DNA of 10,610 bases from Anaerolineaceae bacterium UBA4781 (lineage in GTDB: Bacteria; Chloroflexota; Anaerolineae; Anaerolineales; Anaerolineaceae). Made by a program: the position numbers and the translations under genes. The stretch lies in contig DHHD01000049.1 of the NCBI GenBank assembly GCA_002403105.1, positions 1 to 10,610 on the forward strand, written 5' to 3'. Position 1 is the stretch's first letter; the number at the start of each line of letters is the position of its first letter. The notes beneath the pieces are model-generated. The model ran no database searches. It was not told where the DNA came from and saw only the letters and a program-made list of their open reading frames with translations. Positions 1 to 5,608 of the stretch are shown here, piece by piece.

Positions 1-236
1 GTCGATTGTGAAGCTGCTTGTGTTGCTTGAGTTGCAGCGGGAGTTGTAAGCGGAGTAATGGTAGCAGCGGATATGGTGGCCGTAACCACCCGCTCTACTA
101 CTTGCGTCACCACAACCGTCTGTGGAACAAGAACGGTTGCTTCCACCACTTTGGGTTCCATTAATGAGCAAGATGCCATGAGCAATATTCCTGAAATAAT
201 GAATCCTGTTTTTACAATATTTTTAAGACGGAGCAT
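1..236 (-). CDS. Lipoprotein, N-terminal part only (3' end outside window)
   Basis: The reverse strand from 236 to 1 reads as an open frame of about 78 codons that continues past the window edge. It starts with positive residues (MLRLKNIVK), then a hydrophobic segment and a good lipobox ending in LMASC near residue 24. A stalk rich in Val, Thr and Ala follows (repeated TQVVERVVTAT-like stretches, then TPAATQATQAAS). Such stalks are common after the lipid cysteine in solute-binding lipoproteins of Anaerolineae, so an ABC-transporter substrate-binding protein is the best guess, but no ligand-binding domain is inside the window. The start at 236 is chosen because GGAGG (complement of 242-246) sits 5 bases upstream; an in-frame ATG four codons earlier overlaps that ribosome site. 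The gene is divergent from the ubiquitin-like operon. Confidence 0.7.
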   Translation of the reverse strand, partial: MLRLKNIVKTGFIISGILLMASCSLMEPKVVEATVLVPQTVVVTQVVERVVTATISAATITPLTTPAATQATQAASQS

Positions 237-268
237 GCAGCCCTCCATGCAAGTTGATTATCGGATAG

Positions 269-274
269 ATTATA
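269..274 (-). promoter_or_regulatory. -10 box of the leftward lipoprotein gene
   Basis: The reverse strand reads a perfect TATAAT here, 33 bases before the chosen start at 236. No good -35 hexamer lies 16-18 bases upstream (best matches are 3 of 6), so this is a likely but unproven promoter, perhaps activator-dependent. Confidence 0.45.
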
Positions 275-315
275 CTGCTCGATTTAACTTCTTGAAATTA
301 TCTTTTTTGCTCATA

Positions 316-344
316 TTGACATTCTTTTAGAAAAAGTCTATACT
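316..344 (+). promoter_or_regulatory. Sigma70-type promoter of the ubiquitin-like operon
   Basis: TTGACA at 316-321 is a perfect -35. TATACT at 339-344 is a -10 with one mismatch. The spacer is exactly 17 bases. Transcription would start near 350-352, about 38 bases before the ATG at 389. No comparably good promoter was noticed before the later genes, which fits one polycistronic message for all seven. Confidence 0.8.
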
Positions 345-352
345 ATGGTGCA

Positions 353-373
353 GTGGTATGACCAACGTACCAC
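353..373 (+). promoter_or_regulatory. Probable GntR/FadR-type operator overlapping the transcription start
   Basis: TGGTATGACCA at 354-364 is a perfect TGGT-N3-ACCA palindrome. This is the core recognised by FadR-subfamily GntR regulators such as PdhR. A second, wider inverted repeat shares its left arm: GTGGTA at 353-358 and TACCAC at 368-373. The site starts about 10 bases after the -10 box, so a bound protein would block initiation or early elongation. The first gene of the operon carries a GntR DNA-binding domain, which makes autorepression the simplest reading (inference). Confidence 0.65.
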
Positions 374-388
374 CGCGCCGAGGTGTAT

Positions 389-2038
389 ATGGATACAATT
401 TCAAGATCTTCACTTTCTGAGATCGTGGCAGGGAAAATCGCCGGAATGATCCTTGATGAAGTCTACCGCAGTGGATATCAACTCCCGGCAGAACGTGATC
501 TGGTCAAGCAATTTGGAGTCAGCCGGAGCACTCTGCGGGAAGCTTTAAAATTGCTGGAAGATTCTGCATTGATCGAAGTGCGGCATGGCGTTGGTTCCTT
601 TGTTGCAGAACTGACGGAAGTCAGTTTATTAAAAGCACATGAAATAGCCGATAAAGCAGCCGGACAAAATTACAATACGGAATCCGAATCCATACCCATC
701 GAGGAAGTTCCGGAAGGTCCAAAACGTCTCCCGGTCAATCCAGAAAAACCACTCATTATCCCTAATTTACAAAAAGACCGCCTGGGAACTTTTTCTTTTA
801 TCTCCTGGTGGGAACGCGAAAAGGTGGAAAACGCCAAAGTAATGATCATCGGCGCCGGTGCATTGGGGAATGAAGTCATAAAAAATATGGTTCTCATGGG
901 GATCGGAAATCTTTATATCGTTGATTTTGACACCATTGAGATGGCGAATCTTTCCCGTTCCGTTCTTTTTAGAGAGAGTGATAAAGGGCGTAAAAAGGCC
1001 GAAGTAGCAGCCGCCCGCGCCAAAGAGATCAACCCGAACGTGCATGTTCAATATATGCATGGAGATGTAACGACAGAAATAGGGCTGGGAGTTTTTCGCC
1101 GTATGGATGTCATTGTGGGTTGTCTTGATAACCGCGAAGCACGCCTGGCAGTCAATCGTTTTGCATACTGGATGAATAAACCCTGGGTGGATGGCGCCAT
1201 TCAAGAATTCTTTGGTCTGGCACGTGTATTTGTCCCGGGAGAAGGCGCCTGCTTTGAATGCACTCTCACCGAGCAAGCCCGGCGCGATCTTTCTATCCGT
1301 TATTCATGCCCTCTGCTTGCCAGAGAGAATGTGCTGTTAGGTAAAGTTCCCACCACGCCGACCATTGCATCCATCATTGGTGCAATCCAATCGCAAGAAG
1401 CGTTAAAGCTCATCCACAACAAACCGGTTGAAGCGGGCAAGGTCATCCATTTCAATGGGATGACCAATGAAATGCATAAAACCAGCTACACACCTGTGGA
1501 TGATTGCGAAAGCCATTGGACTTATGGCAAGATCACAGAATTACCCTTGCGAGCCGACACGACCACATTGGAAGATATGCTGAAAATCATCCATCGCGAC
1601 TTGGGTCCGCAGGCAGTTCTAGAATTTGACCAGGAGCTCATTCTCTCCCTCTACTGCCGCAACTGTCAGACAAAAGAAGATATTCTGCAGCCGATTTCGC
1701 AGGTTGGGTTCAATCATGCCCACTGCCCTAGCTGCGGAATGCTTCGAGAAACTGAAATGACGCATACCATTACCGGTGAAGAACCATTCCTCAACCGTAC
1801 TCTTTCCAGTTTAGGAATTCCAAAACTTCATATCCTGCGCGCTTATAACGCAGATCAATATGCTTTTTACGAATTAACCGCTGACCTGGAAAATGCACTT
1901 CATTTCAGCCATTTTCAAAAACCAGTGATCAAACTTGGGGATATACCAGTAATTAAAATATCCAACCCCGAAGAGAAAACTGTCATTAAAGTACGCGAGA
2001 CCAGAATTAAAATAGAATCAGACGACCCGGATCAATGA
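389..2038 (+). CDS. E1-like ubiquitin-activating enzyme fused to a GntR-type DNA-binding domain
   Basis: A 549-residue fusion. Residues 2-76 form a GntR/FadR winged helix (LPAERDLVKQFGVSRSTLREAL, then a wing ending GVGSFV). After a linker, residues 130-350 form a ThiF/E1 adenylation domain: GAGALG nucleotide loop at 155-160, Asp179, NLSR at 187-190, a GRKKA segment at 200-204 and CLDNREAR at 245-252. These match enzymes that adenylate a Ubl C-terminal Gly. Cys307 (RYSC) is the likely catalytic thioester Cys by analogy with the UBA3 crossover loop. CxxC 288/291 may share zinc with C373/H376. A second zinc ribbon is formed by CxxC 423/426 and 446/449. The last 100 residues are an unrecognised domain, possibly E2-recruiting. 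ATG 389 is preferred over GTG 383 because GAGG at 380-383 then lies 5 bases upstream. The gene overlaps the next by ATGA. The HTH-E1 fusion is unusual. Confidence 0.9.
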   Translation: MDTISRSSLSEIVAGKIAGMILDEVYRSGYQLPAERDLVKQFGVSRSTLREALKLLEDSALIEVRHGVGSFVAELTEVSLLKAHEIADKAAGQNYNTESESIPIEEVPEGPKRLPVNPEKPLIIPNLQKDRLGTFSFISWWEREKVENAKVMIIGAGALGNEVIKNMVLMGIGNLYIVDFDTIEMANLSRSVLFRESDKGRKKAEVAAARAKEINPNVHVQYMHGDVTTEIGLGVFRRMDVIVGCLDNREARLAVNRFAYWMNKPWVDGAIQEFFGLARVFVPGEGACFECTLTEQARRDLSIRYSCPLLARENVLLGKVPTTPTIASIIGAIQSQEALKLIHNKPVEAGKVIHFNGMTNEMHKTSYTPVDDCESHWTYGKITELPLRADTTTLEDMLKIIHRDLGPQAVLEFDQELILSLYCRNCQTKEDILQPISQVGFNHAHCPSCGMLRETEMTHTITGEEPFLNRTLSSLGIPKLHILRAYNADQYAFYELTADLENALHFSHFQKPVIKLGDIPVIKISNPEEKTVIKVRETRIKIESDDPDQ

Positions 2039-2889
2039 GAAAAATAAATTTCTTGCAAGCTTTTCTAATCTTCTTGCTGATCCTCAGCGTGGGTATCGGT
2101 TCAGGATATCTCATCCTTTACTATCTTGTTCCACAGACCCAAATTGGGCAGTTGGTTGCGCGTGTTCTGGTTTTGCTTGTCGCAAGCATCGGTATTGGTC
2201 TCGTGTGCCGGTTCGCAATTCCATCCAGGATGTGGTTTTTAAAGTTATCCTTCGGAATTATTGGATGCCTTCTCAGCATTTTGAGTCTGGATTGGTTTTT
2301 TCCCACAGCCTATAGCTTGCTTCACGATCGTATATTCAGCATAGAGCAGTGGTCGATTGCAGAATATACCCAGATCGGGTGTTTACTGCTCACAACACTC
2401 TTCATTGCTATTATTGGAAGGAAAAAGACAACCCCCGTTCAAAGAGAAAGCTCAAAACCCGAGTTGAAAAAAGTCATTTCAAAGAAAAAACCTGCGCCTT
2501 CACCATCCAAGGTTGTTACTCAAAAGAAAACCAAACATCCCGCGATCAGTTTGAAATCTACGGCGAAGACAAAAGCGGTTAAAAAAACAACTCAAAAAAG
2601 AAATGCTCCCAAACCAGTTGTTAAAAATGCAGCCCCGACGGTTAAAGTAAAAACATCCAGCAAATCGTCTTCGATGAAAAAAAAGGCTTTTGGAAACAAA
2701 ATTCGCAGCAACGATAACAATGTGAAATTAACCGGTAGCGAAGATCATCGCTGCCCATATTGTCTGGAAAAGGTCCATAAGAATGATCCGCGCGGGATCG
2801 TCATTTGCCCTGATTGTGGAACGTGGCATCACCGGGATTGTTGGGAAATTACCGGTTCCTGCCAGATAGCGCATAAACATGAATTATAG
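2035..2889 (+). CDS. Membrane-anchored RING-like zinc-finger protein, candidate E3 ligase
   Basis: 284 residues. About four hydrophobic segments (roughly 7-31, 40-59, 69-88 and 112-128) anchor the N-terminal half. Residues 129-222 form a low-complexity linker with about 27 Lys, rich in Ser, Thr and Pro. The C-terminal 45 residues are a binuclear treble-clef finger: C240-x2-C243, C258-x2-C261, H265/H266, C269, C276 and H280 (or H282), with the CPDCGTWHHRDCW core typical of prokaryotic RING-like domains. RING domains bring a charged E2 to a substrate, so with E1, E2 and Ubl genes alongside a cytoplasm-facing E3 role is a strong inference; ligase activity is not shown by sequence. It overlaps the E1 stop by 4 bases (ATGA), indicating translational coupling. 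The Lys-rich linker could itself be a modification target or bind acidic partners. Confidence 0.82.
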   Translation: MRKINFLQAFLIFLLILSVGIGSGYLILYYLVPQTQIGQLVARVLVLLVASIGIGLVCRFAIPSRMWFLKLSFGIIGCLLSILSLDWFFPTAYSLLHDRIFSIEQWSIAEYTQIGCLLLTTLFIAIIGRKKTTPVQRESSKPELKKVISKKKPAPSPSKVVTQKKTKHPAISLKSTAKTKAVKKTTQKRNAPKPVVKNAAPTVKVKTSSKSSSMKKKAFGNKIRSNDNNVKLTGSEDHRCPYCLEKVHKNDPRGIVICPDCGTWHHRDCWEITGSCQIAHKHEL

Positions 2890-2910
2890 AAATCATCTTT
2901 GGAGGAGTGT

Positions 2911-3762
2911 ATGGCAGATATTTCAGTAACGCTGGTGCTCCCTAGTGGCGGAGCAAGAAAAGCAGATATGCCAGATGATGTTAAAGTAAGTGATTTACTT
3001 TCAGAATTAACATCTTTGCTGGGGTTGCCCACCGTTGGTCCGGATGGTCGCCCTCTGGGTTACCGCATTGATAGCAAAGCATTGGGGAGAGAACTGCGTG
3101 AAACGGAGACTCTCAAACAGGCTCAAATACCCCATGATGATCGATTGATGATCACCACCGATATCACAGCCGGAGCTGTATCTGTCTCTTCCAGCCCCCG
3201 TATGCGCCGCCTCAAGAAGGATTTTGAATTGATCCAGGAGCTCAACGCACGCAGTGATTTGATCCAGGTAAAAGCAGAAAGGATGCAGGGGAATCTCCCT
3301 CCCGACAAATACATCATCACATTTCTCTGCCAAGGGATCATTGGAATTGACAGAAAAGGGAATCCAAAATTTGGCAATAAGCACGAAGTAGAGATCTACT
3401 TGCATAATCAATATCCCCAGCGCTGGCCGGGGATGAAATGGCTGACCCCCATCTGGCACCCCAATATCAACCATGCCAATGGCAGTGTGTGCATCGATGC
3501 AGCCTGGTGGTCAGCCAGCCGCTCTCTCGACCGCCTGGTGATCATGCTGGGAGAAATGGTGCAGTACAAGAATTATCATGATGATCCGAAAAAACCGCCC
3601 TTTCCATGGGATATGGAAGCAGCGCAGTGGTGTCAGAAATACCGGAAAGCTCATCCGGGGGCTTTCCCGGTAGATAAGCGGGAATTGTTGCGTCCCGAGC
3701 GCATCAAGATAGAAAAGAAAGTCCAGCCGCCAAAAATAAAACCAAAGATCAAGTTGAAATAA
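2911..3762 (+). CDS. E2 ubiquitin-conjugating enzyme with N-terminal ubiquitin-like domain
   Basis: 283 residues. Residues 4-88 are a YukD-like ubiquitin fold ending DITAG, about 71% identical (59 of 83 positions by hand alignment) to the free Ubl encoded next. Residues 98-250 are an E2 core strikingly like eukaryotic UBC domains: the YP...WPGMKW strand-loop, HPN at 183-185, catalytic Cys194 in NGSVCID, a WSAS motif corresponding to WSPA, and a PPFPWDMEAAQWCQKY helix at the position of the usual DPxxxEAxxxY. The tail (261-283) is Lys/Pro-rich. The enzyme would accept the Ubl from E1 as a Cys194 thioester and hand it to a lysine, with the RING protein as partner. ATG 2911 is used rather than TTG 2899 because GGAGG at 2901-2905 lies 5 bases upstream. 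It follows the RING gene by 21 bases. Whether the N-terminal Ubl is cut off after Gly88 or stays as a built-in binding module cannot be told here. Confidence 0.92.
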   Translation: MADISVTLVLPSGGARKADMPDDVKVSDLLSELTSLLGLPTVGPDGRPLGYRIDSKALGRELRETETLKQAQIPHDDRLMITTDITAGAVSVSSSPRMRRLKKDFELIQELNARSDLIQVKAERMQGNLPPDKYIITFLCQGIIGIDRKGNPKFGNKHEVEIYLHNQYPQRWPGMKWLTPIWHPNINHANGSVCIDAAWWSASRSLDRLVIMLGEMVQYKNYHDDPKKPPFPWDMEAAQWCQKYRKAHPGAFPVDKRELLRPERIKIEKKVQPPKIKPKIKLK

Positions 3763-3775
3763 AAAGGAGAGAAAA

Positions 3776-4042
3776 ATGTCTGATAAAAATGTAACCCTCG
3801 TTTTACCTTCTGGTGGATCTCGCAATGCAGAAGTACCGGATGATGTTGAGATCAAAGATCTGCTGCCTGAATTAGCCACCACCCTCGAACTGCCCACCGT
3901 TGGTCCTGATGGCAGGCCGGTGAGTTATCGTCTTGACAGTAAAGGTCTCGGGCGTGAATTGAAAGAGGATGAAACCCTTACTTCAGCCGGCATTCCAGAT
4001 AATGATCGCTTGATGATCACCGCAGATATTACCGCAGGGTAA
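3776..4042 (+). CDS. Free ubiquitin-like modifier (YukD/EsaB type) ending in -TAG
   Basis: An 88-residue beta-grasp protein: a VTLVLPSGG first strand, LLPELATTL helix, YRLDSKGLGREL strands, a TLTSAGIPDNDRLMI closing segment and a C-terminal DITAG. The LLPEL and DETL..AGI.D.DRL features match the YukD/EsaB family, best known beside type VII secretion. Unlike most of those, this one ends precisely in Gly, as needed for E1 activation, so it needs no precursor processing. A strong ribosome site (AAGGAGA, 3764-3770) precedes ATG 3776, 13 bases after the E2 stop, consistent with high expression of a consumable modifier. A near copy forms the N-terminus of the upstream E2. With E1, E2, RING and JAMM genes adjacent, a role as the conjugated modifier is well supported by context; conjugation itself is inferred. 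Confidence 0.88.
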   Translation: MSDKNVTLVLPSGGSRNAEVPDDVEIKDLLPELATTLELPTVGPDGRPVSYRLDSKGLGRELKEDETLTSAGIPDNDRLMITADITAG

Positions 4043-4048
4043 ACGAAA

Positions 4049-4076
4049 AAGCTTTTCGCGAGATAGCGAGAGATTT
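4049..4076 (+). promoter_or_regulatory. Imperfect hairpin between the Ubl and JAMM genes
   Basis: CGC at 4057-4059 pairs with GCG at 4066-4068 around a GAGATA loop. Outward pairing continues through 4049-4056 and 4069-4076 with three G-T wobbles and one C-A mismatch. No T-run follows, so it is not a normal terminator. It could protect or stop the message after the Ubl gene and so raise Ubl over JAMM protein, but this is speculative. Confidence 0.3.
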
Positions 4077-4120
4077 CATTGGAAAGTAAATTCGGTCTTC
4101 AACTCAAACAGGAAATAGAA

Positions 4121-4750
4121 ATGGCACCCCGTAGTTCACGCATCCCGACTCGACATGCTTTGGAGTGGATACCCAGGCAAAAACAGGTAAGCTTGTTGGA
4201 TCCACTGGTAAAAGTGTTTATCACGCAAAACGCTTACATACGGATTTGCGCTCACGCCGGAAGTGACCTCGATAATGAAGTGGGGGGTTGGATGGCTGGA
4301 AAATATTGCAGGGACGATATTACCAATGATCAATTTATTGTGATCGATACTATCCTGGCTGCTCCATACACCGAGCAGGGTGCCGCACATCTTACATTTA
4401 CAAGCAATACTCAAATTGCCCTGTTTGATTTTTTGGAAAGATACCATCCTGATAAAGTGCTCGTGGGTTGGTATCATACCCACCCCAGAATGGGAGTTTT
4501 CTTCTCATCCTGGGATGAATGGCTGCATAAGAATTTCTTTTCAAAACCGTGGCAGGTTGCGCTGGTTGTGGAGCCCTATACCTCTGCCGGCGGTTTTTTC
4601 ATCCGCCAAAAAAACGGAGCCATGGATACTCAGGCTTATTTTGGATTCCATGAATTAATCAACCAGGAAAAGAAAAGCAAGGTGTTTTGGAAAAACCTGG
4701 AGCCAAAACGGAATTTAAATACCCTTGAAACGGAGGTATTAGTTGTATGA
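4121..4750 (+). CDS. JAMM/JAB (MPN+) metalloprotease, candidate deubiquitinase-like isopeptidase
   Basis: 209 residues from ATG 4121. The full JAMM zinc signature is present: Glu53 in DNEVGGW, His119 and His121 in WYHTHP, then exactly ten residues to Asp132, with Ser129 placed S-x2-D. This EX(n)HXHX(10)D motif is that of Rpn11, AMSH and bacterial JAB proteases that cut after the C-terminal Gly of ubiquitin-like proteins. Predicted soluble and cytoplasmic: no signal peptide or membrane segment. Likely roles are removal of the Ubl from targets, or cleavage of the Ubl-E2 fusion after DITAG. A TTG start at 4079 would add 14 residues, but its only ribosome site lies in the upstream hairpin; ATG 4121 has AGGAAA at 4110-4115. 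The stop overlaps the next gene by ATGA. The C-terminal 25 residues after the MPN core have no recognisable motif. Confidence 0.88.
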   Translation: MAPRSSRIPTRHALEWIPRQKQVSLLDPLVKVFITQNAYIRICAHAGSDLDNEVGGWMAGKYCRDDITNDQFIVIDTILAAPYTEQGAAHLTFTSNTQIALFDFLERYHPDKVLVGWYHTHPRMGVFFSSWDEWLHKNFFSKPWQVALVVEPYTSAGGFFIRQKNGAMDTQAYFGFHELINQEKKSKVFWKNLEPKRNLNTLETEVLVV

Positions 4751-5604
4751 AAAGAAATATGCGTTTTTATACGCTGGGAATTACAGGAGCGATGGGTGGG
4801 CTGCTTGGATGGCAGTTGAGCAATATCCTTGGCCTTTCATTTACGTCCAACTTTTTTGTAAGTGAATTGATCATCGGGGCTCTGATCGGAGGATTGATCG
4901 GACTCTTCATCGGTCTTGGTGAAGGCCTGCTAGCCCAATCGTGGGGAGTGGGCTTTAAAAAAGGAGCAGTGGCTCTGCTTTTAGGTGCAATCGGTGGTTG
5001 CATTGCCTTACCGCTGGCTGAAAGCGTGTTCCTGGCCATCGGTGGCGACGTATGGAGCCGTCCGTTTGGATGGGCGCTCTTTGGACTGCTCATTGGATTC
5101 GCCACTTCCATCACTGGAGGCTCACAACTCTGGAAAGGTGGATTAGGGGGTTTCATTGGTGGTCTGGTGGGGGGTGCATTACTTGAAGCTGCCAGAGCGA
5201 TCCTATCAGATCCAGCGCTCGGGAAAGCCGCTGGTTTAATGCTGCTCGGATTCTCAACCGGTGTTTTCACGGCACTCATCAGCTTCGCCCTCTCCAGAAC
5301 ATGGCTGGAGGTCACCAGCGGCAAGATCACCGGTATGGAATTTATCCTGGATAAATTCCTGAAGGCGAATGGCCCATCTGCCACATTAGGCAGCAGTCCG
5401 TTAAAAGCTGAGATCGCCATCCCTGACCCTGGCATTGATCCACAACATGCCATTCTGGAAGGGCATGACTCTTATTTCACACTCAAAGATCTGAGCATCA
5501 GCGGAACATTTGTGGATGGGAAAAAAGTAGATGTCGCAAAACTAAAGAATAATCAGCGTATCCGTATGGGGAAAACGGAGATGATCTATCATGAAAAGAG
5601 GTAA
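4747..5604 (+). CDS. Polytopic membrane protein with C-terminal FHA-like domain
   Basis: 285 residues. Residues 9-182 contain about six glycine-rich hydrophobic helices (roughly 9-26, 38-58, 73-94, 105-122, 131-150, 161-182), many with GxxxG-type packing (FIGGLVGGALLEAA). Residues 187-285 resemble an FHA domain: LGSS....EIAIPDPGIDPQHAIL, then YFTLKDLSISGTFVDG and a final IRMGKTEMIYHE. With both ends inside, the FHA part would face the cytoplasm. FHA domains bind phosphothreonine, but the usual Arg after the first Gly, the Ser-Arg before xHA and the Asn of NGT are here Ser, Asp-Pro and Ser, so pThr binding looks impaired. It is translated from ATG 4747 inside the JAMM stop, with GGAGG at 4732-4736. 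No membrane substrate is recognisable; a scaffold role at the membrane is a guess from context. Confidence 0.72.
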   Translation: MKRNMRFYTLGITGAMGGLLGWQLSNILGLSFTSNFFVSELIIGALIGGLIGLFIGLGEGLLAQSWGVGFKKGAVALLLGAIGGCIALPLAESVFLAIGGDVWSRPFGWALFGLLIGFATSITGGSQLWKGGLGGFIGGLVGGALLEAARAILSDPALGKAAGLMLLGFSTGVFTALISFALSRTWLEVTSGKITGMEFILDKFLKANGPSATLGSSPLKAEIAIPDPGIDPQHAILEGHDSYFTLKDLSISGTFVDGKKVDVAKLKNNQRIRMGKTEMIYHEKR

Positions 5605-5608
5605 GACT

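Noticed and set aside
58..330. Plus-strand frame of about 90 codons near the left edge
   Set aside because: It is the antisense shadow of the lipoprotein signal peptide and stalk, has a Thr-rich nonsense product, no ribosome site, and runs through the promoter region.
383..388. GTG start for the E1 fusion two codons upstream
   Set aside because: It would overlap its own GAGG ribosome site; ATG 389 has correct spacing.
3007..3474. Antisense frames opposite the Ubl-E2 gene
   Set aside because: The sense strand has conserved E2 and Ubl motifs throughout; the antisense products show no family features.
2911..4042. The two Ubl copies as an assembly duplication
   Set aside because: They are about 71% identical in protein and clearly diverged at the nucleotide level, so this is an old gene duplication rather than a repeat artefact.
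4767..5453. Long antisense frame (about 228 codons) under the FHA membrane protein
   Set aside because: It is explained by the glycine-rich codons of the sense gene, which read as Pro/Ala/Ser on the other strand. No ribosome site or domain is visible, and the sense protein is coherent.
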